Shown in pieces: positions 1 to 8,565 of a DNA stretch of 64,000 bases. The stretch is from Pseudoclavibacter endophyticus (GTDB lineage: Bacteria > Actinomycetota > Actinomycetes > Actinomycetales > Microbacteriaceae), in NCBI RefSeq assembly GCF_008831085.1, contig NZ_WBJY01000002.1, positions 62,001-126,000 of the forward strand, given 5' to 3'. Each line of letters starts with the position of its first letter. The first letter of the stretch is position 1. The position numbers and the translations under genes are program-made. A model generated the notes under the pieces. The model saw only the letters and a program-made list of their open reading frames with translations. It did no database searches and had not been told where the DNA came from.

Positions 1-663
1 GCGGGCAAGACCTCGCTCTTCAACTGCATCAGCGGTCACTACCGCCCGAACAGCGGCTCGATCACGATCGACGACGCCGAGGTCGCGGGGGTGCGGCCGT
101 CGACCCTCGCGAAGCACGGTCTCGCGCGCACCTTTCAGCATCCGGGTCTGCAGCTTCGCGAGACCGTGCTCGAGAACGTCATGCTCGGGGCGCACACGAG
201 GCTCCCGGGCGGGCCCGTCGAGTGGGCAGCCCGCCTGCCGCACACGTGGCGCAGCGAGCGCAAGCTCCGCGCCGAGGCGGGGACCCTCCTCGAGCGCACG
301 GGCCTCGGATGGGCCATCGACAACACCGCCGACGAGCTCTCGCACGGCCTGCACAAGGCTGTGGAGCTCTGCCGGGCGCTCATGTCGAAGCCGCGGCTGC
401 TGCTCCTCGATGAGCCCGCGGCCGGCCTGCCCCACTCCGAGGTGCAGCAATTCATCGAAACCGTCCGCAGCATCCGCGACAATGACGACATCACCGTGGT
501 CATCGTCGAGCACAACATGGGCGTTATCTCGGCCCTGACCGAGCGCGTCGTCGTGCTCGACCACGGCGCCAAGCTCATGGAGGGCACCGCCGCCGAGGCA
601 CAGTCCGACCCGCGGGTGATCGAGGCCTACCTCGGGAAGGACGAGGTCGATGACGCTGCTTGA
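1..663 (+). CDS. livG: LivG-type ABC transporter ATP-binding protein (5' truncated)
   Basis: This is the C-terminal 220 residues of an ATPase of the branched-chain amino acid (HAAT) uptake family. It would hydrolyse ATP at the inner face of the membrane to drive the LivHM channel. The frame is open from base 1 and begins at the end of the Walker A motif (AGKTS), so roughly the first 40 residues lie outside the window. Walker B is LLLLDEPAAGL near residue 137, followed by the EHNMG switch histidine. The signature is LSHGLHK instead of the usual LSxGQQR, an unusual variant. It overlaps livF by 14 bases (650-663) and heads a livGFHMK operon. The ligand is unknown; the neighbourhood suggests a carboxylate such as a methoxylated aromatic acid. 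Confidence 0.93.
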   Translation, partial: AGKTSLFNCISGHYRPNSGSITIDDAEVAGVRPSTLAKHGLARTFQHPGLQLRETVLENVMLGAHTRLPGGPVEWAARLPHTWRSERKLRAEAGTLLERTGLGWAIDNTADELSHGLHKAVELCRALMSKPRLLLLDEPAAGLPHSEVQQFIETVRSIRDNDDITVVIVEHNMGVISALTERVVVLDHGAKLMEGTAAEAQSDPRVIEAYLGKDEVDDAA

Positions 664-1360
664 GCTCGAGAACATCACGGCCTCGTACGGCCCGGTCCAG
701 GTCATCGACGGCGTCTCGCTCTCCGTGCCCGATGGCGGCGCGGTCGGCATCCTCGGCGCGAACGGCGCCGGCAAGACCACGACGCTGCGCGCGATCTGCG
801 GCATGGTGCGCGCGGGTGGGTCCATCCGCTTCGAAGGCCGCGAGATCCGGGGGATGGGCCCCGATCGCATCGCGGGAATCGGTATCGCGCACGTGCCGGA
901 GGGCCGCGGCACGTTCGCGGGGCTGAGCGTGAAAGAGAATCTGCGGGTCGGCGCCTACCTGCGCAAGGACCGTGCGAAGGTCAGCAGCGACATCGACTAC
1001 CTGCTCGACCTGTTTCCCAATCTCAAGGCCCGGTACACGTCGGCCGGTTCGGCCCTCTCCGGCGGCGAGCAGCAGATGCTCGCGATCTCGCGCGCCTACA
1101 TGGCGCGGCCGAAGCTGCTGATGCTCGACGAGGCGTCGCTCGGGCTCGCGCCCGGCACGGCGAAGTCGGTGTACCAGGCGATCGCCCGGCTGCGACAGGA
1201 ATCGGATATCGCCATGCTCGTCGTCGAGCAGAACGCCAACCTCGCGCTCGACCTCGTCGACACCGCCACGGTGCTCGAGACGGGGCGCAGCGTGCTGACC
1301 GGGGCATCCGAAGAGCTCAAGTCGATGGACGAGATCCGTCGCGCGTACCTGGGAGGCTGA
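650..1360 (+). CDS. livF: LivF-type ABC transporter ATP-binding protein
   Basis: This 236-residue second ATPase of the Liv importer is complete. Walker A (GANGAGKTT) lies near residue 37, the signature LSGGEQQMLAISRA near 136 and Walker B LLMLDEASLGL near 156, followed by the VVEQN switch region. The length is typical of LivF (about 235). The start ATG lies inside the end of livG, so translation is probably coupled; a GGAAGGACGAGG stretch precedes it. It pairs with LivG as the ATPase heterodimer for LivH and LivM. Confidence 0.95.
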   Translation: MTLLELENITASYGPVQVIDGVSLSVPDGGAVGILGANGAGKTTTLRAICGMVRAGGSIRFEGREIRGMGPDRIAGIGIAHVPEGRGTFAGLSVKENLRVGAYLRKDRAKVSSDIDYLLDLFPNLKARYTSAGSALSGGEQQMLAISRAYMARPKLLMLDEASLGLAPGTAKSVYQAIARLRQESDIAMLVVEQNANLALDLVDTATVLETGRSVLTGASEELKSMDEIRRAYLGG

Positions 1361-1363
1361 CCG

Positions 1364-2245
1364 ATGGGGACCTTCATACAGCTCGTCGTCGACGGCCTCT
1401 CGACCGGCTCGATCTACGCGGCGCTCGCGCTCGCGATCGTGCTCGTCAATCAGGCCACCGGGCTCATCAACTTCGCACAGGGCGGCATGGCCGTGCTCTC
1501 GGCCTACCTCGCCTGGTGGTTCCTGGGCACCGGCGTGCCCCTCATCCTGGCGATCATCATCTCGATGGTGCTGTCGTTCGTTATCGGCGCCGCCATCGAG
1601 CGCGGGCTCATGCGCCGATTCGAGGGCGGCGAACCCGACACCGCCGTCGTCGCGACGATCGGCCTGCTCACCCTCATCACGGGCTTCTGCGGGCTCATCT
1701 GGTCGTACAACAACCACCAGATGCCCTCGCTCTTCCCGCTCGACACCGTCAATGTCGCGGGCGCCGCCCTCAGCGTGCGCTCGATCGGCACGATCGTGGC
1801 GATCGTCGCGATCATGCTGCTGCTGCAACTGCTGCTCATGGGCACGAAGTTCGGCCTCGCGCTGCGCGCCGTGTCGATCAACCCCCAGTCCGCGGCACTG
1901 TCGGGCCTGCCTGTCGGGCGTCTCCTCATGGCGGGATGGGGCATCGCGGCCGCCCTCGGTGCCGTGGCCGGAGCCCTCGTCGCCCCGTCGCTCACCTTGA
2001 CGCCGGGCATGATGGACAATGCGCTCGTCTACGCGCTCGCCGCCGTCATCCTCGGCGGCCTGTCGAGCCCGTTGGGCGTCGTCGTCGCGGCCTGGATCAT
2101 CGGGGTGCTCGAGAATCTCGCGGCGGTCTACGTCGGATTCATCGGCCACGACCTCAAGATCGCGGTGCCGTTCATCCTCATCTTCGTCGTGCTCGTCGTT
2201 CGACCACAGGGCCTCTTCGGCCGGAAATCGGTGGTGCGCGTCTGA
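1364..2245 (+). CDS. livH: LivH-type branched-chain/HAAT ABC permease
   Basis: This 293-residue integral membrane permease of the LivH family has about eight hydrophobic segments from residue 5 to the C terminus. The N terminus shows the family pattern of a short amphipathic start, the GLSTGSIYAALALAIVL segment and the INFAQGGM loop near residue 33. The C-terminal AAVILGGLSSPLGVVVAA block near residue 225 is the cytoplasmic coupling region. GGGAGG lies just before the ATG, three bases after the livF stop. It forms the transmembrane heterodimer with LivM. Confidence 0.95.
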   Translation: MGTFIQLVVDGLSTGSIYAALALAIVLVNQATGLINFAQGGMAVLSAYLAWWFLGTGVPLILAIIISMVLSFVIGAAIERGLMRRFEGGEPDTAVVATIGLLTLITGFCGLIWSYNNHQMPSLFPLDTVNVAGAALSVRSIGTIVAIVAIMLLLQLLLMGTKFGLALRAVSINPQSAALSGLPVGRLLMAGWGIAAALGAVAGALVAPSLTLTPGMMDNALVYALAAVILGGLSSPLGVVVAAWIIGVLENLAAVYVGFIGHDLKIAVPFILIFVVLVVRPQGLFGRKSVVRV

Positions 2246-3438
2246 TGTCCAACACAACCCGGAAGACCAACACCGGCGCGATCGCGATCGCGAACGCCGA
2301 GGGCATCACGAAGCGCCCGTGGTTCACGCCCGTCGTCATCGCGGTCGTCGCGGTCGTCATACTTGCTCTGCCGCTCATGCTGCCCGAGCTCGCCAACCAG
2401 ACGCTCGCCCGCGTTGTGGTCTTCGCCGTCGCCGTGCTCGGTCTTAACGTCGTCATGGGCTACACCGGCCAGGTGTCGCTCGGCCAGATCTTCTTCCTCG
2501 GCCTCGGCGCCTACGTCACCGCCTATGGCGAAGAGCAGGGCTGGCACATCGTCATCACGTTCCTGCTGAGCATGATCATCCCCGGCCTCGTCGGCCTGCT
2601 CATCGCCCTGCCCGCCGCACGGCTCGGCGGCCTGGCCATCGCAATGGTGACGATCGCGCTGCCCATCATCGGCCTGCCCCTCGCCAAGCGAATGGGCGAC
2701 TTCACGGGCGGGTCGCAGGGCATCTCGGCGAGCTTCGGCCAGGCGCCTGACTGGACCGGTCTCTACAAGGACCAGTGGCAGCTCTACGTGGTCCTCATCA
2801 TCGGCGCGGCAGCCTTTCTCCTCACCCGCAACCTCGTCCGGGGCAAGTACGGCCGTGCCTTCGCGATCGTGAAGGGCAACGAGAACGTCGCCAAGTCGAT
2901 GGGCATCTCGCCCTACAACTACAAGGTGCTCGCGTTCACCGTGGCGTCGATCATCGGCGGCCTCAGCGGCTTCCTCTACATGTTCGTCGTCGAATACACG
3001 TCGCCCGAGACGATGGCGTTCCACCACTCCATCACGCTGCTCGCCGCGATGGTCATCGGCGGAGCCGGCAGCATCGTCGGTTCCGTGATCGGTGGTGCCT
3101 ACTACGTGTTCGTTCCGCAGCTCACGAACGCCATCAACCCCAACGCGACGGCGCTGCTGCAGGGCATCATCCTGCTCGTCGTCCTGTTCGTGCTGCCGGG
3201 CGGCGTCGTCACGCTGCCGCGCCTCATCAAACGCCTCACACGCCGGCGCGGCGGCGGCTCGAGACCCGGGGCACCGGGCGCTGCTCCACCGCCGGCCGTG
3301 CCGACCGGTCCGGAGGGCGCCGCGGGCCTGGCCAAACCGACAGCATCCACACCATCATCGTCATCGACAACTGCGTCCTCGGATGAGGGCGGCGCATCGA
3401 CGCGCCCGCCGTCAGACGGCACCACCCCAGAAAGGTAG
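2245..3438 (+). CDS. livM: LivM-type ABC permease with disordered C-terminal tail
   Basis: This 397-residue permease partner of LivH begins at the ATG that shares one base with the livH stop. Hydrophobic segments run from about residue 28 to 325. NVVMGYTGQVSLGQIFFLGLGAY (split here by its TGQVSLGQ core) near residue 67 is characteristic of LivM. After the last membrane segment there is a basic patch (KRLTRRR) and then about 60 residues rich in Pro, Ser, Thr, Gly and Ala, ending GTTPER. Typical LivM proteins stop soon after the last helix, so this cytoplasmic tail is an oddity. Confidence 0.94.
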   Translation: MSNTTRKTNTGAIAIANAEGITKRPWFTPVVIAVVAVVILALPLMLPELANQTLARVVVFAVAVLGLNVVMGYTGQVSLGQIFFLGLGAYVTAYGEEQGWHIVITFLLSMIIPGLVGLLIALPAARLGGLAIAMVTIALPIIGLPLAKRMGDFTGGSQGISASFGQAPDWTGLYKDQWQLYVVLIIGAAAFLLTRNLVRGKYGRAFAIVKGNENVAKSMGISPYNYKVLAFTVASIIGGLSGFLYMFVVEYTSPETMAFHHSITLLAAMVIGGAGSIVGSVIGGAYYVFVPQLTNAINPNATALLQGIILLVVLFVLPGGVVTLPRLIKRLTRRRGGGSRPGAPGAAPPPAVPTGPEGAAGLAKPTASTPSSSSTTASSDEGGASTRPPSDGTTPER

Positions 3439-3445
3439 ACCCAGC

Positions 3446-4699
3446 ATGAACCACACGAAGCGACGGAAGACGTTCATCAACGGCGTCGCGCTCGCGGCCG
3501 TGGCGGCGCTTGCGCTGACCGGATGCGCGCGCGGACCCGCCGGCGGCGGCGAGGGCGGCGAGGCGAGCCCCGGCATCACCGACACGAGCATCACCCTCGG
3601 CATCACGACGCCGCTCAGCGGCGGAACGGCCGGTCCCGGCAACTGCACCGTGGACGGCATCAGGGCCTACTTCGGTGCAGTCAACGCCGAGGGCGGCGTC
3701 ACCTTCGGTGACGGCAACACGCGCACGGTGGAGATCGAAGCGCTCGACGACACCTATGACCCGCAGAAGGCGAAGGCCAACTACGACCAGCTGAAGGACA
3801 GCGTCTTCGCGATGACGTCGGGCCTCGGCACGCCGACCAACCGCGCGTGGCTCGAGGCGGCGATCAGCGATGAGGTGCCGCAGGTGCTCGTCCAGACCGG
3901 TGACCCGATCTTCAGCGACCGAGAGGCGAGCCCCTGGCAGCTCGGCTTCGTGCCGATCTATCAGAACGAGGGCGCCGCGTTCGGCGAGCTGCTGGCGAAC
4001 TCGGGCGAGGAGCACAAGGTCGCGATCCTGTCCCAGAACGACGACTTCGGCGAGGGCTACGTCGAGGGCTTCAAGGAGGAGATCGAGGGAGTCGACAACA
4101 TCGAGATCGTCGGCGAGCTGACCTACGAGGCCACCGACACGACCGTCAACGCGCAGATGACCGAGCTCGCCGCAACGGGCGCCGACGTCATCTTCAACGC
4201 CATGTCGATCACCCCGCTTGTGATCACGGCGATGGAGCAGGCGAAGCAGCTCGGATGGTCGCCCAGCTGGTTCCAGCCATCCAACACGTCGAGCCCGGGC
4301 GCCATCCTCGAGCCCGCCGGCGCGGAGACCTTCCCCGGCGTCTACTCGGTGGCGTTCGCGAAGGCGCCCGCCTCGCCCGAATACGCCGAGGATGAGGACG
4401 TGCAGGAGTTCCTCACGAACCTCGAGGAGCACACCGATCAGGCCGGTGTGCCCCAGTTCCCGCACTGCATGTGGAGCTACATGATCGGCGCGACGCTCGA
4501 GCAGGCATTCCAGAACATGACCGAGCCGACGCGCGCGAACTTCATGGAGCACCTGATGCAGATCAGCGACTTCCAGGCGCCGCTGATGCTGGATGGCACG
4601 TCGGTCAACACGACGGAAGACGGCCAGCCCGCCGTCTCGACGGTCATCGTGCAGAAGTACAACGGGCAGGGCTTCGACAACGTCGAGTCCTTCGGCTAG
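3446..4699 (+). CDS. ABC transporter substrate-binding lipoprotein, LivK family (copy 1)
   Basis: This 417-residue periplasmic-type binding protein belongs to the Peripla_BP_6 family. The start at 3446 is chosen because GAAAGG precedes it and it gives a classic lipoprotein signal: a basic N terminus, a hydrophobic core and LTGC with lipidated Cys27. The mature N terminus is Gly/Glu rich and is followed by TSITLGITTPLSG, the usual first strand of this fold. As the last gene of livGFHMK it supplies ligand to the importer. It is clearly paralogous to the lipoprotein at 6253-7497. Ligand unknown. A 20-bp hairpin terminator follows at 4714. Confidence 0.94.
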   Translation: MNHTKRRKTFINGVALAAVAALALTGCARGPAGGGEGGEASPGITDTSITLGITTPLSGGTAGPGNCTVDGIRAYFGAVNAEGGVTFGDGNTRTVEIEALDDTYDPQKAKANYDQLKDSVFAMTSGLGTPTNRAWLEAAISDEVPQVLVQTGDPIFSDREASPWQLGFVPIYQNEGAAFGELLANSGEEHKVAILSQNDDFGEGYVEGFKEEIEGVDNIEIVGELTYEATDTTVNAQMTELAATGADVIFNAMSITPLVITAMEQAKQLGWSPSWFQPSNTSSPGAILEPAGAETFPGVYSVAFAKAPASPEYAEDEDVQEFLTNLEEHTDQAGVPQFPHCMWSYMIGATLEQAFQNMTEPTRANFMEHLMQISDFQAPLMLDGTSVNTTEDGQPAVSTVIVQKYNGQGFDNVESFG

Positions 4700-4713
4700 T
4701 CGCACGCCCCGCG

Positions 4714-4758
4714 ACGACCGCGGCCCGGCCGGTTTCGCACCGGCCGGGCCGCGGTCGT
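4714..4758. terminator. strong bidirectional hairpin terminator
   Basis: A perfect 20-bp inverted repeat (ACGACCGCGG... with its complement) encloses the loop TTCGC. It sits between the convergent livK copy 1 (stop 4699) and the ligM-like gene ending at 4770. The T tract is short, as is common in high-GC actinomycetes. It should insulate the two transcripts. Confidence 0.85.
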
Positions 4759-4769
4759 TGGCGACGGTG

Positions 4770-6179
4770 CTACCGCCGCGCAGCGTTGCGCCACCGGCCT
4801 CCGCCCTCATATGACTGACGGGTGTCGGCCGAGTAGGGCGCCGGCCGAACGACCGCCCGAATCGTCGTCTGCTCGTGCGGCGGTATGACGACGAGGTCGC
4901 GACCGCCACCGGGCTCCCCCCACACGAGCTCGAGTTCGGTGCCGATCTCGATGTCCGCGTCGACGATGCCGAGCGAAAGGGCCCGCCGTTCGTTGTAGGA
5001 GTACGACGTGTACGTCGAGAACCCCACGAGATCGCCGTCGGTGTTGCGTACGGCGTCGTAGTTTGCCGTGCCGTACGTCGCATTGGGCAGGTCGAAGAAC
5101 TTGTACGTCGGCGCTGCTGGGTCGAACAGCGTGCCCATCACGCGGGTGAGATCTTCGGCGTTCCACTCGAGGGTGACCTTGCCGCGCTGCCTCTCCGTGT
5201 CGAGCCGCTCGAGCGCTTCGCGGCCATGGAAGTCGTGGTCGAACTTGACGAAGCGTCCGTAGCCGAGGTCCCACGGCGTCAGGTAGTAGTCCTCGACGTT
5301 GACCGACTCGAAACTCCCCGTGATCGATCCGACCGCCTCGAAGCTGTCGGCACGAAGCCAGCGGCGGTAATCGGCCAGTTCCTCCCCCGTGTAGATCGCG
5401 GGAAGCGGTGAGGGAATCCATCCGACTTCTCCGCTCACCGACGGGTAGGCCCGGGAACCCACGCTGAGCATGCCGAACTCGGCGCCCGCCGCAAGAATCG
5501 CATCCCGCACCCGGTCGTGCTCGTCGTACGGTCCCCACAGCTCGAGGCCGGGCTGTCCCGCGACGCCGTGGCGGAGCGTGCGGACCTGCAGTCCATCGAT
5601 CGAGATGTGCCCCATGCGGAAGAAACGCGATTCGGGGATCTCGGCGCCGTGGAGCTTCTCGAGCACCTGCCAGGCGAGCGGGCCCTGCACCTCGAACCGG
5701 AACAGCCGCCGGGAGGCCGGGCCGCGGGGGCGAGACGGCGAACGGCGGTCGATCACCGTCTCCACGTCATACCCGCCGACCTCCGCCTGATACGAAAGCC
5801 AGTTGACGGTCGGAGCACGCCCGACGAACGTGAACGAGTCGGCGGATTCGCGGAACATGATCCCATCCCCGATCACCCGCCCGTTCGGTGCGGTCGTCGT
5901 GAACTGCTTCGCACGGTCGATGTCGAAGTTCGCGACCGACCCGATGCCGGTATCGGAGACGAGCTTCAGCGCATCCGGGCCCTGGATAAAGAAGTTGTCC
6001 ATGTGGTGGGTCTGATCGAACAGCGCGACGCTGTTGCGCCACGCGAGCTGCTCGCTCATCCAGTTCGTGAATTCTGCGGGCACGACGGGATAGACGTGCT
6101 TGCCGATCTTCGACGAACGGAAATGGGCGACCAAGTCGGTGGTTCCGTCGATGACGTCCTGCAGGGTCTCGTGACTCAT
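4770..6179 (-). CDS. LigM-like tetrahydrofolate-dependent demethylase (copy 1)
   Basis: This 469-residue GcvT/aminomethyltransferase-fold protein has the length and motif order of LigM and DesA, which move the methyl of vanillate, 3-O-methylgallate or syringate onto tetrahydrofolate. Visible landmarks are YPVVPAEFTNW near residue 30, FDQTHHM near 54, VGRAP near 119, DRRSPSRP near 144, and GSRAYPS with Tyr245 at the place of the catalytic Tyr247 of Sphingobium LigM. The start at 6179 is set by GAGAGGAA upstream; an in-frame extension upstream has no comparable support. It lies 73 bases downstream of the second livK-like gene on the same strand, so uptake and demethylation are probably co-expressed. 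The methyl-donor substrate is inferred, not proven. Confidence 0.85.
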   Translation of the reverse strand: MSHETLQDVIDGTTDLVAHFRSSKIGKHVYPVVPAEFTNWMSEQLAWRNSVALFDQTHHMDNFFIQGPDALKLVSDTGIGSVANFDIDRAKQFTTTAPNGRVIGDGIMFRESADSFTFVGRAPTVNWLSYQAEVGGYDVETVIDRRSPSRPRGPASRRLFRFEVQGPLAWQVLEKLHGAEIPESRFFRMGHISIDGLQVRTLRHGVAGQPGLELWGPYDEHDRVRDAILAAGAEFGMLSVGSRAYPSVSGEVGWIPSPLPAIYTGEELADYRRWLRADSFEAVGSITGSFESVNVEDYYLTPWDLGYGRFVKFDHDFHGREALERLDTERQRGKVTLEWNAEDLTRVMGTLFDPAAPTYKFFDLPNATYGTANYDAVRNTDGDLVGFSTYTSYSYNERRALSLGIVDADIEIGTELELVWGEPGGGRDLVVIPPHEQTTIRAVVRPAPYSADTRQSYEGGGRWRNAARR

Positions 6180-6252
6180 TGTGGAAATTCCTCTCTCAAG
6201 TGAATGGGCCGGAGCGCGACGGCGCCTCGCCGACGGGCCGCTTGCACGCCGG

Positions 6253-7497
6253 TCATCCCTCGTCCCACGACTCGACGGTGTCGTACCCCGAGCCGTTGTA
6301 TTTCTGGACCACCACCGACGAGACGGCGGGCTGGCCGTCTTCCGTCGTGCTGATCGAGGTGCCCGGCAGCATGAGCGGCGCTTGGAAGTCATCGATCGAG
6401 CGCAACGCCTCCATGAACGACGAGCGCGTCGGCTGCCCCATGTCTTGGAACGCCTGGTCGAGGGTCGCGGCGATCATGTAGCTCCACGCGCAGTGCGGAA
6501 ACGGCGGCACATCGGCGTAGTCGCCGTGCGCTTCCAGATTCGCGAGGAAGCCTTGCACTTCCGGGTCATCCGCGTACTCCGGGGCGTCGAACGGGACGGC
6601 GAATGCCACGGAATACACGCCGGGATAGTTCTCCGCGCCGCCGGGCTCGAGAATCACCGATGGGCTCGACGTGTTGGAGGGCAACAGCCAGCTGGGCATC
6701 CAACCGAGGCTCTGCGCCTTCTGCATCGCCCCGATCATGAGCGGGTTGATCGGCACGGCGGCGAGTACGACGTCCGCGCCGGTCGCGGCCATCTCCGTCA
6801 CCTGCGCATCGACAGAGATATCGGTCGACTCGTAGGACTGCTCCTGCACGATTTCTACGTTGGCGGCGTCGGCGACGGCCTCCTTGAACCCCTCCAGGTA
6901 CCCGAGGCCGTAGTCATCGTTCTGATAGAGCACGGCGACCTCGTGGTCATCACTCGAGCCGGCGAGCTGCTCGCCGAATGCCGCGCCCTCGTTGATGTAC
7001 GTGGGCACGAAGCCGAGCTGCCATGGGCTTTCCTCCCGATCGTTGAAGATCGGGTCTCCCGACATGAGCAGGACCTGCGGCACTTCGTCGGCGATCGCGG
7101 CGCTCAGGTACGAGCGGTTGGTTGGCGTGCCGATTCCGGCCGTCATGGCGAAGACGCTGTCCTTGAGCTGGTCGTAATTGGCCTTCGCCTTCTGCGGGTC
7201 GTAGGTGTCATCGAGCGCCTCGATCTCGACCGTGCGCGTCTTCCCATCCCCGAAGGCGATGCCGCCCTCGGCGTTCTTGGCGCCGAAATAGGCGGCCAGG
7301 CCGGCGACGGAGCAGACACCTTGGCCGGCCGTGTTGCCGCTGAGGGGTGTCGTGATGCCCAGCGTGATGCTGTCGTCGGTGATGCCGGGGCTGGTTCCGT
7401 CGTCACCCGCGGGACCGCGCGCGCATCCTGTGAGAGCGAGCGCGGCCGCGGCGACCACGGCGATGGCGCTGAGGGCGCCTCGAGCGTTGCGATTCAT
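6253..7497 (-). CDS. ABC transporter substrate-binding lipoprotein, LivK family (copy 2)
   Basis: This 414-residue lipoprotein resembles copy 1 throughout: the same GCARGPAG after lipidation, the same ITLGITTPLSG strand, DDTYDPQKAKANYDQLKDS and EDGQPAVS blocks. The lipobox is ALTGC with Cys25. The start at 7497 has AAAGG upstream; an ATG 18 bases earlier lacks a ribosome site. It has no permease genes of its own and probably feeds the livGFHM system, giving that importer two specificities. It is first in a minus-strand unit with the LigM-like gene and is divergent from the tandem MarR regulator. Confidence 0.92.
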   Translation of the reverse strand: MNRNARGALSAIAVVAAAALALTGCARGPAGDDGTSPGITDDSITLGITTPLSGNTAGQGVCSVAGLAAYFGAKNAEGGIAFGDGKTRTVEIEALDDTYDPQKAKANYDQLKDSVFAMTAGIGTPTNRSYLSAAIADEVPQVLLMSGDPIFNDREESPWQLGFVPTYINEGAAFGEQLAGSSDDHEVAVLYQNDDYGLGYLEGFKEAVADAANVEIVQEQSYESTDISVDAQVTEMAATGADVVLAAVPINPLMIGAMQKAQSLGWMPSWLLPSNTSSPSVILEPGGAENYPGVYSVAFAVPFDAPEYADDPEVQGFLANLEAHGDYADVPPFPHCAWSYMIAATLDQAFQDMGQPTRSSFMEALRSIDDFQAPLMLPGTSISTTEDGQPAVSSVVVQKYNGSGYDTVESWDEG

Positions 7498-7526
7498 GGC
7501 TTCGTTGCCTTTCATTGCGGGGGTCT

Positions 7527-7544
7527 GTCATTGTGAGGAATGAC
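7527..7544. promoter_or_regulatory. putative MarR operator dyad
   Basis: A perfect inverted repeat GTCATT-N6-AATGAC lies in the 42-base space between the divergent livK copy 2 and the tandem MarR gene. MarR proteins usually bind such dyads beside their own gene. It covers the first possible ATG of the regulator (7540), which makes a later start plausible. Binding is inferred. Confidence 0.45.
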
Positions 7545-8565
7545 GGGAAATGGACGCGTGTCTGAGGGGAGATCGCGACGCTCGTCGGAACGTGCATTCG
7601 GATTCGAGGAAGTTGAGGCGGTCGTGCCGGCACCGGAAAGCCTCCAGTCGGGCGTCGAGCAGCCGCTGTCCTCGCCACTCGCGTCGTCGCTCGGTCACCT
7701 GCTTCGCCGCACGCAGCAGTTGCACACGCTGCACTGGAGCGACCTCGTCGGAAGCGGCATCACGGGGGCCCAGTACGCCATCCTCACGGTCGTCGCGGCG
7801 TATCCGGATGCTCCGCGTACGATGGTCGATCAACTCGCGGCGCTCGACCGGTCGACCTCGGCCGATGTGATCTCCCGACTGGAGGCCAACAGCTGGATCG
7901 AACGCGGCCGGGCCACCCACGATGGACGGCGACGGGCGCTCACGCTGACGCCGCCGGCTCAGGTGGGCTTGCACGTGATCACCGAGCAGGTGCGGAGCGT
8001 GCAGGAGCGCCTGCTGCGGGATCTCGACGAGGCGGTGCGCGACGACCTCATACGGCTGCTCGCGACCGTCGCGTACGCCGACGCCCCGAAGCTTCGAGCG
8101 GAACCGCCGGCGAACCCCGGCGCAGGAGTGCTGCCGTTGCCGACCACGGCCACCCACTTGCTGCGTCGGGCCGAGCAACGGCATCAGCGCCTTTGGTCGG
8201 CGCATGTCGGCGGGGCCGCGACTCCGACGCAGTACGCCGTCATGTGCGCGCTCGCCGGCCGGGCGCTCGATCAGAAGACGGTCAGCTCGCTCGCGTCGCT
8301 CGACACGTCGACCGCGGCCGACGTGATCTCGAGACTCCGGCGTCAGGACATCGTGGTCGTGACACCGGACGAACGCGACCGGCGGCGCAACGTCGTCTGC
8401 CTGGCGCCCGCGGCGCACGGCGCGCTCGCGGATCTGACGCCACGCGCCGAAACGGTGCACCGCGAACTGTGCTCGCCGCTCGACGCCGAGGAGGCTGAGC
8501 GGCTGAAATCGCTGCTGCGAACGGTTTCGTTGCGGTCGGGGAGCGCGCTCAGTCATGGCGGATGA
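7540..8565 (+). CDS. MarR-family regulator with two tandem MarR domains
   Basis: This protein of up to 341 residues contains two consecutive winged-helix MarR domains in one chain. The first starts at LASSLGHLLRRTQQLH near residue 46 and the second at TTATHLLRRAEQRHQRL near 203. Each carries the same order of elements: GAQYAIL or PTQYAVM, TSADVISRLE or TAADVISRLR, then a wing with DGRRRALTLTP or DRRRNVVCLAP. MarR proteins are normally single-domain obligate dimers of about 150 residues, so this covalent pseudo-dimer is unusual. The ATG at 7540 is poorly spaced from any ribosome site; a GTG at 7624 preceded by TTGAGG is an alternative that keeps both domains. Its 3' end overlaps the convergent alcohol dehydrogenase by 17 bases. 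Confidence 0.88.
   Translation: MTGNGRVSEGRSRRSSERAFGFEEVEAVVPAPESLQSGVEQPLSSPLASSLGHLLRRTQQLHTLHWSDLVGSGITGAQYAILTVVAAYPDAPRTMVDQLAALDRSTSADVISRLEANSWIERGRATHDGRRRALTLTPPAQVGLHVITEQVRSVQERLLRDLDEAVRDDLIRLLATVAYADAPKLRAEPPANPGAGVLPLPTTATHLLRRAEQRHQRLWSAHVGGAATPTQYAVMCALAGRALDQKTVSSLASLDTSTAADVISRLRRQDIVVVTPDERDRRRNVVCLAPAAHGALADLTPRAETVHRELCSPLDAEEAERLKSLLRTVSLRSGSALSHGG

Noticed and set aside
575..2257. 560-codon minus-strand frame opposite livF and livH
   Set aside because: Low-complexity Asp/Glu/Arg/His composition typical of the antisense of membrane-protein genes.
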